From the NCBI GenBank assembly GCA_017937135.1, contig JAGBEE010000042.1, forward strand, positions 1 to 64,000: a DNA stretch of 64,000 nt, written 5' to 3'. This DNA is from Clostridia bacterium. Its GTDB lineage: Bacteria > Bacillota > Clostridia > Oscillospirales > CAG-272. Positions 17,465-25,676 of the stretch are shown piece by piece (position 1 is the first letter of the stretch; the number at the start of each line of letters is the position of its first letter). The translations under genes and the position numbers were made by a program. The notes below the pieces were generated by a model. That model did not search any database and was not told where the DNA came from. It was given only the letters and a program-made list of their open reading frames with translations.

Positions 17465-17812
17465 ATGAAAGACGATAAATTATCAATACAGTCTATGGAT
17501 TTTGCTGTATCAATTATTGAGCTTGTAAAAAGCTTAAAGGAAAAGCGAGAGTCTATAATTTCAAATCAAATCGGCAGAAGCGGTACAAGCATTGGTGCAA
17601 ACATTCGTGAAGCTCAATATGCACACGGAAAAGCAGATTTTATCGCAAAGCTTCAAATTGCTCTTAAAGAAGCAAATGAAACAGGCTATTGGCTTGAATT
17701 ACTTTTTAGAACAAATTATATTGATGAAAGTACATATAAGTCACTAAACAATGCTTGCACAAGCATTCGTGTAATGCTAATTTCCTCTATAAATACATCA
17801 AAGCAAGGCTGA
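17465..17812 (+). CDS. Four-helix bundle protein (S23/IVP family)
   Basis: A 115-residue all-helical protein of the family encoded in intervening sequences of 23S rRNA and related to the Avd accessory protein of diversity-generating retroelements. Typical segments are SIQSMDFAVSIIELVKSL, SNQIGRSGTSIGANIREA and FIAKLQIALKEANETGYWL. Basic surface helices suggest nucleic acid binding, and family members form pentamers. AAAAGGAG lies 7 nt before the ATG, immediately after the hairpin array. There is no rRNA or reverse transcriptase nearby, so its job here is unknown. A link with the array is an inference from adjacency. Confidence 0.88.
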   Translation: MKDDKLSIQSMDFAVSIIELVKSLKEKRESIISNQIGRSGTSIGANIREAQYAHGKADFIAKLQIALKEANETGYWLELLFRTNYIDESTYKSLNNACTSIRVMLISSINTSKQG

Positions 17813-17830
17813 ATTTTCAACCTTGCTTTT
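17800..17830 (+). terminator. Terminator of the four-helix-bundle gene
   Basis: AAGCAAGG (17801-17808) pairs with CCTTGCTT (17821-17828), with T-run. The stop codon is in the loop. Confidence 0.75.
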
Positions 17831-17844
17831 CTAATATTTCTTTC

Positions 17845-18060
17845 GCTATTTTGGGGCTGGGTTCGCATTTTTGACCAAGACTGTTCTCTGCGTCAAGGGG
17901 TCCTCAAAACGAAGTATGAGTTTTGGGGTTCACGGGTTGCAAGGATGAGGTCGGGCAAAAATATTCTCTTTAAGAGGCTTTTTGAATAACACGTGACAAG
18001 CAATCTTTTTAAGGAAAGCAATCATTTAAAGACAACTCCTCGTTTATCTTTCTTCATCTA
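17845..18060 (+). other. Non-coding stretch with pairing potential
   Basis: About 215 bases without a convincing gene. It is richer in G than its surroundings and has self-complementary segments: CCTCAAAAC (17900s) with GTTTTGGGG, and GCATTTTTG with CAAAAATAT further on. No promoter or known RNA family was recognised. It might be a small RNA or a decayed element. Confidence 0.3.
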
Positions 18061-18068
18061 AACTTTTT

Positions 18069-18092
18069 AGCACGCAAATTTACGTGCTTTTT
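18069..18092 (+). terminator. Hairpin with T-run
   Basis: AGCACG (18069-18074) pairs with CGTGCT (18083-18088), followed by TTTT. It could end a transcript from the 17845-18060 region. Confidence 0.6.
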
Positions 18093-18149
18093 GTCAGATT
18101 TTCTGCACCAAAAGTATTATCAAAAATATAATAGTAACGGAGGTACATC

Positions 18150-18953
18150 ATGGATAATTTTGTTATAATGGCTTTAATAGCAACATTAGGAACATGGCTT
18201 GTTACCGCTTTAGGCGCAGCGTTGGTTGTATTTTTTAAGGCTCCTAATCCTAAAGGTCTAAATGTCATGCTTGGATTTGCCTCTGGTGTTATGATAGCTG
18301 CAAGCTTTTGGTCGCTTTTACAGCCTGCTATTGAGCGCGCAAGGGTGTCTTCAAATATACCTGCATATCTCGTAGCAACAATTGGCTTTTTGCTTGGCGC
18401 TTTATTCATTTGGATATCTGACAAGGCTGTTAATTTGGCAAGAAAAAAAGCAGATATTTCACAAGGGAAGGTCAATGAGCGATTGCACCGAATTGCAATG
18501 CTTGTTCTTTCAATCACACTCCACAATATACCAGAAGGATTAGCTGTAGGCGTTGCATTTGGTGCATTACAGGGTTCCGGATATACGCCAGAGAGCTTAA
18601 TGGGAGCAATTTCAGTAGCTGTTGGTATCGGCTTGCAGAACTTTCCTGAGGGCGCGGCAGTTTCGGTGCCTCTTAGACGAGAAGGCTGTTCCAGAAAAAG
18701 AAGCTTTTTGCTTGGTCAAGCATCTGGCATGGTAGAGCCGATTGCAGGTGTTGTAGGTGCATTACTCGTTGTCTATGTTGAAGCAATTTTACCATTTGCC
18801 CTATCATTTGCTGCAGGAGCAATGATTTTAGTTGCTGTTCATGAGTTAATTCCAGAGTGCCAAAAAAACCAGAACGAGCAGCCTTATTTGGCTACTATGG
18901 GTATCATACTTGGTTTCGCCGTTATGATGCTATTGGATGTTATGTTAGGTTGA
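18150..18953 (+). CDS. ZIP family metal transporter
   Basis: A 267-residue membrane protein of the ZIP (ZupT) family, importing Zn2+ or another divalent metal. Two metal-site motifs are clear: HNIPEG (transmembrane helix 4) and QNFPEG (helix 5), plus a final VHELIPE. About eight hydrophobic segments are present, with a charged loop near 95-115. CGGAGG precedes the ATG by 6 nt. It is monocistronic with its own terminator. The metal specificity cannot be read from the sequence. Confidence 0.9.
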   Translation: MDNFVIMALIATLGTWLVTALGAALVVFFKAPNPKGLNVMLGFASGVMIAASFWSLLQPAIERARVSSNIPAYLVATIGFLLGALFIWISDKAVNLARKKADISQGKVNERLHRIAMLVLSITLHNIPEGLAVGVAFGALQGSGYTPESLMGAISVAVGIGLQNFPEGAAVSVPLRREGCSRKRSFLLGQASGMVEPIAGVVGALLVVYVEAILPFALSFAAGAMILVAVHELIPECQKNQNEQPYLATMGIILGFAVMMLLDVMLG

Positions 18954-19037
18954 GCTATTAAAGGGTTAACAGCATAGCATTTTAAAGTAAGGTCTTGTGC
19001 TTTATTTTTACGTAGGTTTTTTGGTTATAATATATAG

Positions 19038-19074
19038 AAAAGGGGCTGTCGCATTGAAGCGACGCCCCTTTTTT
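19038..19074 (+). terminator. Terminator of the ZIP gene
   Basis: AAAAGGGGC/GTCGC pair with GCGAC/GCCCCTTTT, followed by TT. Confidence 0.85.
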
Positions 19075-19080
19075 GGAGGA

Positions 19081-19211
19081 TAGTGAAATGTGCGCCCAAG
19101 GCGAGATTCGTACACGTAGGCGTACTTCGTACGGTAGAGTGCGAGGTCGCGCCTAAAAAATGAAGAGAGCTTGCAACAAAACCGCAAGCTCTCAACCTTT
19201 AAATTTCACTA
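19081..19211. mobile_element. 131-bp element with terminal inverted repeats
   Basis: TAGTGAAAT (19081-19089) and ATTTCACTA (19203-19211) are perfect 9-bp inverted ends. Inside are a GC-rich block with nested GTAC/CGTAC palindromes bounded by GGCG and CGCC (about 19092-19155) and a perfect hairpin GAGAGCTTGC/GCAAGCTCTC (19165-19193). It has no ORF. The size and structure fit a MITE-like or other small non-autonomous repeat; a second full copy is not seen in this window. Confidence 0.6.
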
Positions 19212-19241
19212 AAATAATTGTTTATACTTAATTTCAAGAGG

Positions 19242-19279
19242 AAATGTGTCATTATTTGGTCTAAACTTATTGCAACATC
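19242..19279. repeat. Dispersed ~38-bp repeat, copy 2
   Basis: Matches 162-197 with about two differences (TTATTTGGTCTAAACTTATT, then GCAACATC). Again it is directly 3' of a minus-strand gene. Confidence 0.75.
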
Positions 19280-19290
19280 CCCTTGCTATT

Positions 19291-19989
19291 TTATTTGTTT
19301 GCTTTTGCCGTGTCCTCGTTTTCGTCCTCGTCTTCGGTGCGATTTATTATCATATTAAAAAAATTTTTTATCATTGTTCTCTTTTTTACCTTTGGTGGAC
19401 TTTCTTTTTTATAATTCTTTAATTGCTCATCTAAAAATTCCTTGCTTTCCTCGGACATATATTCGAGCTGCTCCTCGTCCTCGCCTTTTATCCTTTTGTA
19501 GAAATTATAAACCTTTAATGCACCCTGTGTGTCTGCTTTGATTCCATCTATTAGTAGTGACACGCGTTTTTTTACAAAAATATACGCAAGCTCCAAGGCT
19601 ACCTGTAAAATCCAGCCTATTATCATAAGTGCAACTATGATTAAGGAAATCAAATCGGCTTCCCTTGTGGAAATAAAAAGTGCGTAAATTGCTATGCCGA
19701 GCGAAACCGTTTTTGCTGAGAATTTTATAATTCTATATATTACTTTTACTTTCTTTTTAGTATCCTTGTCCTTCTTACTATCCTTGTTGTGTGTGACTAT
19801 GTAAAAACCCAAATATGCTACTGATACTACTAATAAAACTATATTTACTATAAGATTGCCTGTTTTTGCAATTATCGAGTATAACGGAAATATTATTGCT
19901 AATGCCTGTACTATTATTACAGCGATAAAGGCAACTCTTTTTATGTCGTCAACCATTTTGTTAAAGGCTGCTTTGGTATAATCAAACAT
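19291..19989 (-). CDS. Hypothetical membrane protein
   Basis: A 232-residue protein with four likely membrane helices (about 18-40, 43-63, 85-110 and 115-140). The last ~90 residues are soluble and strongly charged, ending in an acidic tail (TEDEDENEDTAKANK). No known family was recognised. The start is the ATG at 19989 after AGGAAAGGA; 26 extra upstream codons lack a ribosome site. It stands alone. The 3' end is next to the dispersed 38-bp repeat. Confidence 0.7.
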   Translation of the reverse strand: MFDYTKAAFNKMVDDIKRVAFIAVIIVQALAIIFPLYSIIAKTGNLIVNIVLLVVSVAYLGFYIVTHNKDSKKDKDTKKKVKVIYRIIKFSAKTVSLGIAIYALFISTREADLISLIIVALMIIGWILQVALELAYIFVKKRVSLLIDGIKADTQGALKVYNFYKRIKGEDEEQLEYMSEESKEFLDEQLKNYKKESPPKVKKRTMIKNFFNMIINRTEDEDENEDTAKANK

Positions 19990-20065
19990 TTTAGGTATCC
20001 TTTCCTTTATATGTCGTATTTTGTCGTCTATTATTATTTTAGCATATAACAAGCTCAAAAGCAAC

Positions 20066-20094
20066 AAAAAAAGCCACAGGGTGTGGCTTTTTTT
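20066..20094 (-). terminator. Terminator of the regulator-thioesterase operon
   Basis: AAAAAAAGCCAC (20066-20077) pairs with GTGGCTTTTTTT (20083-20094). Confidence 0.88.
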
Positions 20095-20095
20095 A

Positions 20096-20485
20096 CTATT
20101 TGTTCAATTTTGAATAGGTTTTTTGCGTGAATTTTTCTGCAAAAATTATAAATCTTTCGTGAGTGCCCTCTCCAATGAGTCCAGAGTCATCATATGCCTT
20201 TACACTAAATACAATGCGTCTGCCATCAACCTCTGTAACCTCAGCCTCAGCCCAAGCCCTCATACCAACAGGTGTTGCGCTTAGGTGCTTTACGTTCATT
20301 AAGGTTCCAACGGTGCTTTGTCCCTCATCAAGCTCGCTTGCAATACACTTGTAGGCGCATTCCTCCATTAAAGCTACCATTCGTGGTGTAGCCAAAACCT
20401 CAAGCTCGCCACTGCCAAAAACCCTTGCTGTATCATTTTTTGTAACAGTTATTTCAATTATATTTTTATTCCCCGTCGTTATCAT
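20096..20485 (-). CDS. Hot-dog fold thioesterase (FlK-like)
   Basis: A 129-residue single hot-dog domain similar to the fluoroacetyl-CoA thioesterase-like family, which hydrolyses acyl-CoA esters. Recognisable segments are FGSGELEVLATPRMVALMEECAY (the N-terminal strand and long helix, split here by no gap), HLSATPVG and IGEGTHERFII. The substrate is unknown; these proteins are widespread in Clostridia and rarely act on fluoroacetate. It overlaps the upstream XRE regulator by 20 bp, so the two are co-transcribed. Confidence 0.78.
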   Translation of the reverse strand: MITTGNKNIIEITVTKNDTARVFGSGELEVLATPRMVALMEECAYKCIASELDEGQSTVGTLMNVKHLSATPVGMRAWAEAEVTEVDGRRIVFSVKAYDDSGLIGEGTHERFIIFAEKFTQKTYSKLNK

Positions 20486-21086
20486 TTGTAATCTCCTGTT
20501 TCTTATATCTGTGCTTTACCATCATCTGTGATAAAAATGCAATTGCCTGAAGTGGAACACCTAAAATAAATATTTGCCAAAAGTTCTCTTGCGGTACGAT
20601 AAAGAAAAGCATATGTAAATATACAGCCAATATAGTTGTCCACATTGTAAAGGAAACTAAAATAAATTTTACTATCCAATTAAACAAGGATCTACCAGAT
20701 ATGCACACAACCGCGGATGTTAATGGCAATGCCCACATAAATACAATCCAAAAATCAGGTCTGTATAAAAATAAAATAACAGCAAAAAGCATAATTACCG
20801 CGCCAGAAAGCGCGCACATCCATATTCTATATAGCTTAGCGTACTTTGCGCTCTCGTCAATCTTTTCTGCCTCGCACTCCTCACCAACAAGGTCATTCAT
20901 AGTGATACCATAAAATTGGCAAATATCATAAAGCACGTTAAGGTCGGGCAAGGTATCTCCCTTTTCCCAACGAGAAATTGCTTTGTCGGAGTAATTTAAT
21001 TTTTCAGCAAGCTCAGCCTGTGTAAGCCCTCGCTGCTTTCGTAATGCGCCGAGATTTTTCGACACAATTGACTTAACATCCTTCAT
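20466..21086 (-). CDS. XRE-family regulator with membrane domain
   Basis: A 206-residue protein. Residues ~8-62 form a Cro/CI-type HTH (GLTQAELAEKLNYSDKAISR). After a short linker, four hydrophobic helices occupy ~85-195. Membrane-tethered XRE regulators of this type are common in Firmicutes, often sensing the cell envelope. AGGAGG precedes the ATG. It overlaps the thioesterase gene. Targets are unknown. Confidence 0.82.
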   Translation of the reverse strand: MKDVKSIVSKNLGALRKQRGLTQAELAEKLNYSDKAISRWEKGDTLPDLNVLYDICQFYGITMNDLVGEECEAEKIDESAKYAKLYRIWMCALSGAVIMLFAVILFLYRPDFWIVFMWALPLTSAVVCISGRSLFNWIVKFILVSFTMWTTILAVYLHMLFFIVPQENFWQIFILGVPLQAIAFLSQMMVKHRYKKQEITNDNDGE

Positions 21087-21397
21087 AAAGCCTCCTAATC
21101 AAAAATATGCGACTAAGTGTCGATAATTTTATTTTCAGTTATCTTTTATGTTTTATTGTTTTATATATTATACTATATTCATAAGCGAAAATCAAGGGTT
21201 TTTTCGCCAATTCTACAATTTGTAGAGTGAAATTCTACTATTTTAAGAATTAAGATTTTTATTTTTAGAATTAAATTTTAAATATGTCCTGTACTTTTTA
21301 ATGCTTTTTTGATATTATTCAATTAAAGATGACGTATTTTGTTGTCTGTATTTCAGCCTTTTTGGCTGCATTTAATGCTTTTGGAGGTGAATCCTTT

Positions 21398-22207
21398 TTG
21401 GCGAAGAAAAAAGAGCCGATATATTATAAGGACGAGTATTCAGACGTTGTCCCTGCTCTTTCCAAGGAGCCTATCGTCATTGACGAGAATTATAAATATT
21501 ATCACACCTCGTTTATAAAAAAGCTAACACACTTTTTTTGGCTGAGAATTGTTTTCACACCGATTGCGTTTTTGTATTCAAAAATTGCACATCACCACAA
21601 AATCGTGAACAAGAAGCTACTAAAAAATTTCAAGCACACAGGCTACTTTATGTATGCTAACCATACTCAAGAAATCGGCGATGCATTTATGCCACATTTT
21701 TTGAACTTTCCAAAAGAGGACTTTTTTATAATTCACCCTGACAATTTAGCTCTTCCCTTTCTTGGAAGGCTACTTCCTACGCTTGGCGGTATTCCATTGC
21801 CAAGTAACGCTAAGGCGTTTAAAAATTTCAATGATGTTATTGAAAAGCGCATAAGGGAAAGAAAATGCGTTATTGTATATCCCGAGGCGCACGTTTGGCC
21901 ATATTACACGGGGATAAGACCCTTTAATGACACATCGTTTGCTTATCCACTTAAATATGATGTACCAACCTTCTGCTTTACTAACACTTATCAAAAAAGA
22001 AGATTTTCTAAAAAACCGAAAATCGTCACCTATATCGATGGTCCATTCTATGCTAACCCGGATTTAAGTCCTAAGGAGCAAAGAAGACATCTTCAAGAGC
22101 AGGTTTATGAATGTATGTGTGAGCGTAGCAAAAATAGCAGCGTCACCTTCATTGAATATATAAAATCAAATGGCGAAAACGCACAAAAGGAGGAAAACGA
22201 GCAATAG
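21398..22207 (+). CDS. PlsC-like acyltransferase
   Basis: A lysophospholipid acyltransferase-type protein that transfers an acyl chain to a glycerol- or sugar-linked lipid. NHTQEIGD gives the HX4D motif, and VIVYPEAHVWPYYTG fits the later acceptor motif. I prefer a TTG start at 21398 (269 aa), preceded by GGAGG, over the ATG at 21329 (292 aa), which has no ribosome site and is close to a possible -10 (21313-21318). The ATG form would add a hydrophobic N-terminus. It precedes a GT8 gene and a second acyltransferase. Confidence 0.75.
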   Translation: MAKKKEPIYYKDEYSDVVPALSKEPIVIDENYKYYHTSFIKKLTHFFWLRIVFTPIAFLYSKIAHHHKIVNKKLLKNFKHTGYFMYANHTQEIGDAFMPHFLNFPKEDFFIIHPDNLALPFLGRLLPTLGGIPLPSNAKAFKNFNDVIEKRIRERKCVIVYPEAHVWPYYTGIRPFNDTSFAYPLKYDVPTFCFTNTYQKRRFSKKPKIVTYIDGPFYANPDLSPKEQRRHLQEQVYECMCERSKNSSVTFIEYIKSNGENAQKEENEQ

Positions 22208-22350
22208 AACATTTAAAACGCAATAGAATATTATAGCACGACTTAGTGCTTTATGTGGTTTTCCACTTTACATACATAATGGCTTTTACGGGCACATTAT
22301 GTCCAGTAGATATATGACATACAACACTTGGTGTTGATATTTTTTGAAAG
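22208..22350 (+). repeat. Run of short hairpins between genes
   Basis: Successive small stems are AGCAC/GTGCT, GTGG/CCAC, ACATAATG/CATTATGT and CAACA/TGTTG. The spacers are AT-rich and partly alike (ttat, tacat). This resembles the hairpin arrays elsewhere but the constant motif is degraded. It lies within the probable acyltransferase-GT8 transcript. Confidence 0.5.
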
Positions 22351-22361
22351 AGAGATTTATA

Positions 22362-23300
22362 ATGAACCGAAATATTATTCCCGTATTTTTTTCATGTGAT
22401 GATAACTATATGCCCTTCTTATCCGTTGCTATCCGTTCACTTATAGACAACGCATCAAAGGACTATAGATATGAAATTTCAATTCTTAATTCAGGTCTTA
22501 AGGAAGAAAACAAGCAAAGGATTTTGTCAATGCAGGACGAAAATCTTACTATAAAATTTATAGATGTAACAAGCAAGCTTTCAAGATTTGGCAAGCTTTT
22601 ACACACAAGAGATTATTATACTATCGCAATTTATTTCCGCCTTTTCATTCCTGCTATGTTTCCAAAGTATAAAAAGGCTATTTATCTCGACTCGGATATA
22701 GTTGTTCTTGATGATATTTCAAAGCTCTACTTTACCGAGCTTGATAATAATTTATTGGCAGGCGTTAGTGACGATGTTATTGCTTCTCGTCCTGACTTTA
22801 TTGATTATGCTGAAAAGGGCGTTGGCATTAAGCACGAGAAGTATTTTAATTCCGGTATGCTTTTGATGAATCTTGACCTTATGAGAGAAATTGATATTGA
22901 GGAAAGATTTGCCGAGCTTTTAAACACATACCACTTCCCTACAGTTTGTCCAGACCAAGACTATCTTAATGTTATTTGTAAGGATAGAGTGCTCTATCTT
23001 GACAAGGGCTGGAACAAGATGGCAATTAACAATAACTACGAAGGCAAGCCTATGGTTATCCACTTTAACAACTTTGCTAAGCCTTGGCAGCACGACGACG
23101 TTCATTATGGCGAATATTTTTGGGAATACGCCAACAAAACAGAATTTAAGGATATAATAAGAGAAATCAGAGAAAATTTCTCTGATGAGGATATGCAAAA
23201 GCAAATTGAGGGTGCAGAAAATCTTGTAAAGAGTGTTGATGAAATAATTCACGATGAAAAGAACTTCTGCAATACCCTATTTGATGGAGTTGTAGGATAA
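22362..23300 (+). CDS. Glycosyltransferase family 8
   Basis: A 312-residue GT8 enzyme using a nucleotide-sugar (commonly UDP-Glc or UDP-Gal). The N-terminal strand IIPVFFSCDDNYMPFLSVAI, the metal site DSD (110-112, YLDSDIVV), the FNSGMLLMNLD stretch and PDQDYLN are typical, with a C-terminal VIHF(N) segment binding metal and UDP. AAAGAGAG precedes the ATG. The next gene begins 1 nt after its stop. Flanking acyltransferases suggest a glycolipid or cell-envelope product, which is inference. Confidence 0.87.
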   Translation: MNRNIIPVFFSCDDNYMPFLSVAIRSLIDNASKDYRYEISILNSGLKEENKQRILSMQDENLTIKFIDVTSKLSRFGKLLHTRDYYTIAIYFRLFIPAMFPKYKKAIYLDSDIVVLDDISKLYFTELDNNLLAGVSDDVIASRPDFIDYAEKGVGIKHEKYFNSGMLLMNLDLMREIDIEERFAELLNTYHFPTVCPDQDYLNVICKDRVLYLDKGWNKMAINNNYEGKPMVIHFNNFAKPWQHDDVHYGEYFWEYANKTEFKDIIREIRENFSDEDMQKQIEGAENLVKSVDEIIHDEKNFCNTLFDGVVG

Positions 23301-23301
23301 T

Positions 23302-24174
23302 ATGGATAACAAAAGCACCACTCTGTCCAAGGACAGATTAGATGTTATAAACAAAATTAAGGAATGCGAAAGGCTTGGACTTTTTAACGAGGACGTTGAA
23401 CCAGACCCCCCGTCAAGAATGATAATGCCCAATGAAATTGACTACTTAAGAAAAAGGCCTCTTAGCAAAATTAAATCCTATTTTGCTTATAGAGGAGCAA
23501 AAAAATTTTTAAACAAGCTTGTAAAAAGCAAAAGCTTAATAGTCAAGGAATACAAGGGAGTTGAGCATTTTTCAGGCTTAGATTGTGGCGCTATTATTAC
23601 GTGCAACCATTTTAACATTTGTGACTGCTTTGCTATGCATCTTTTGTACGAGCAAACAGGCTTTAAAATGAGAAAGCGTAAAATATATCGTGTAATAAGG
23701 GAAGGTAATTACACCTTGTTTGATGGACTTTTCGGACTTCTTATGCGGCACTTTTACACTCTTCCGCTTTCTTCTAATCTTCAAACAATGAAGAAATTTA
23801 AGGAAAGCATAAAAATACTTTTAGAGCGTAAAAATTTCATTCTTGTTTACCCTGAGCAGTCAATGTGGTTTAACTATCGCAAGCCAAGACCATTAAAAAT
23901 TGGCGCATTTATGTTTGCGGCACAAAATAATGCTCCTGTTTTACCCTGCTTTATAACAATGAGGGACACAGAAAACATCGGCGTTGACGGCGCATACATT
24001 CAAGAATATACCATTCACGTAAGAGAGCCAATTTATCCGGACCCAGAAAAAAATGCAAGAGAAAACGCACAATATATGATGGATGAAAACTATCGTGTAT
24101 GGAAGGAAATTTATGAGGAGGAATATGGTATTCCTCTTGTATATGATACCGAAAGCAAGCTCGACCCTCAGTAA
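23302..24174 (+). CDS. PlsC-like acyltransferase
   Basis: A 290-residue acyltransferase with HX4D at NHFNICDCF and a second motif YPEQSMWF. An ~70-residue N-terminal extension precedes the domain. The PEQSMW and PEAHVW motifs of the two acyltransferases in this cluster are alike, so they may act on the same glycolipid. The start is 1 nt after the GT8 stop, implying translational coupling. Confidence 0.82.
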   Translation: MDNKSTTLSKDRLDVINKIKECERLGLFNEDVEPDPPSRMIMPNEIDYLRKRPLSKIKSYFAYRGAKKFLNKLVKSKSLIVKEYKGVEHFSGLDCGAIITCNHFNICDCFAMHLLYEQTGFKMRKRKIYRVIREGNYTLFDGLFGLLMRHFYTLPLSSNLQTMKKFKESIKILLERKNFILVYPEQSMWFNYRKPRPLKIGAFMFAAQNNAPVLPCFITMRDTENIGVDGAYIQEYTIHVREPIYPDPEKNARENAQYMMDENYRVWKEIYEEEYGIPLVYDTESKLDPQ

Positions 24175-24195
24175 GGTGCTGAGGTGTTACCTACG

Positions 24196-24232
24196 TAAAA
24201 AGGCTGTTGCAAAATGCAACAGCCTTATTTTT
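24196..24232. terminator. Bidirectional terminator
   Basis: AAGGCTGTTGC (24200-24210) pairs with GCAACAGCCTT (24216-24226), with T-runs, between the convergent acyltransferase and his operons. Confidence 0.9.
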
Positions 24233-25027
24233 TTATAATATTTCTTTTAATGACCTTATATAAGGATAGGATTTATTCTCAAGCATTTTGTAAACAGCCA
24301 CAAGTCCACAATCAATGCTATCAACATTATGAGTGTCGGAATTTACTACAAATGGCTTTCTTGATTTTGCAATTCTATCAATTATATAGTTTTCGGGATA
24401 TGCCTCTGTGCGATAGCCACGTGAAATAGCACCTGTGTTAATTTCAAAAATGGCAGGAGTTAATAAAAGCTCGCTAAGTGCATCGCTTACTGCTTTTTTG
24501 TATCTATCACAGCTTGTATCAATCATCGGAAGCACTTCATTAAACTTGGTTACAACGTCAAAATGGCCTATTATTTGACATTTTGTCTTGTTGTAGATAT
24601 CCTTTACCAGCTTGTAATAGTCCTCACAATATGAATACACGTCGCCATTATACTCATCCTCAACGAATTTCTTCATCTCCTCAGCACTTGTATCAACGGA
24701 TAGATATTTTCCGTTTTTATATACATAGTGAACGGAGCCTATTACATAATCATAGCCCTTTGTTGAGGTGGTTGAAAAATAATCCTGCTCAATGCCTACA
24801 TAGATTTTTATTTTGTCCTTATATTTTTCTCTTAAGTCAAAAATTGTTTTCTTGTAAAGCTCAATTTCTTCCATTTTCATCGTCCACGAGCAGTCAAAAT
24901 CTAACGGAGAGTGTCCAGAAAAGCCTATTTCACTTAGTCCCTTTTCTATCGCAGAGACAACCATTTCCTCGGCTGTATTCTTGCCGTCGCAAAAGGTTGT
25001 ATGTGTATGATAATTAGTTATAATCAT
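24233..25027 (-). CDS. hisK: Histidinol-phosphatase, PHP family
   Basis: A 264-residue PHP-domain phosphatase removing phosphate from histidinol phosphate. Metal-binding motifs include HTHTTFCDG (N-terminus), GHSP, the Glu in GIEQDYF, VGSVH-like IGSVHY, GHFD and NSDTH. It is the last gene of the his operon and overlaps hisIE by 4 bp (ATGA). Low-GC Firmicutes use this PHP enzyme instead of the HAD-type HisB-N domain; HisB here is IGPD only. Confidence 0.9.
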   Translation of the reverse strand: MIITNYHTHTTFCDGKNTAEEMVVSAIEKGLSEIGFSGHSPLDFDCSWTMKMEEIELYKKTIFDLREKYKDKIKIYVGIEQDYFSTTSTKGYDYVIGSVHYVYKNGKYLSVDTSAEEMKKFVEDEYNGDVYSYCEDYYKLVKDIYNKTKCQIIGHFDVVTKFNEVLPMIDTSCDRYKKAVSDALSELLLTPAIFEINTGAISRGYRTEAYPENYIIDRIAKSRKPFVVNSDTHNVDSIDCGLVAVYKMLENKSYPYIRSLKEIL

Positions 25028-25674
25028 TTTGTCATTTTTTCCTGCTTAACCTTGTGGTCTATTACGTGGCGAGAAGCAAGCTCCTTTTGAATATCCTCAA
25101 CGCTAATGCCCATTTCTACCATCAAAACCATTACGTGATATGCAAGGTCAGCTATTTCGTAAATTGTTTCCTTTTTGTCGTTTGCCTTGCCTGCGATAAT
25201 AACCTCAGTGGATTCCTCGCCTACCTTTTTAAGAATTTTGTCAATTCCCTTTTCAAAAAGGTACGTTGTATATGAGCCCTCTGGCTTATCCTTCTTTCTG
25301 CCAACTAAGAGGTCATATAGCCCTTCTATATTAAATTCGTGTCTTTCGTCACTTTTCCATACATCGTTTGTAAAGCAGGTATCTGTACCTGTATGACAGG
25401 CAGGACCGTCTTTTTCTACAACTACGGTCAATGCGTCCATATCACAGTCGGCAGTTATTGAAACAATATGCTGATAGTTGCCACTTGTTTCACCCTTTAA
25501 CCATAGCTCTTTTCTTGAACGGCTATAGAAGCACGTAAGTCCCTTTTCCATTGAAATTTCAAGGCTCTGCTTGTTCATATAAGCAACGGTTAAAACCTTT
25601 TTTGAGAAGGCATCAACTACTACTGCAGGAATTAGTCCATTTTCATCAAATTTAAGCTTTTCTATATCTATCAT
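25024..25674 (-). CDS. hisI: Phosphoribosyl-AMP cyclohydrolase / phosphoribosyl-ATP pyrophosphatase
   Basis: A 216-residue bifunctional HisIE enzyme for steps 2 and 3 of histidine synthesis. The HisI half (about 1-110) shows [20 protein letters not shown] with the zinc cysteines and histidine; the HisE half (about 113-205) shows [14 protein letters not shown] and [10 protein letters not shown]. It lies 2 nt after hisF. Confidence 0.94.
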   Translation of the reverse strand: MIDIEKLKFDENGLIPAVVVDAFSKKVLTVAYMNKQSLEISMEKGLTCFYSRSRKELWLKGETSGNYQHIVSITADCDMDALTVVVEKDGPACHTGTDTCFTNDVWKSDERHEFNIEGLYDLLVGRKKDKPEGSYTTYLFEKGIDKILKKVGEESTEVIIAGKANDKKETIYEIADLAYHVMVLMVEMGISVEDIQKELASRHVIDHKVKQEKMTK

Positions 25675-25676
25675 AA

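Noticed and set aside
17465-17812. Part of a diversity-generating retroelement
   Set aside because: The protein is Avd-like in family, but no reverse transcriptase, template repeat or variable repeat is seen within the window.
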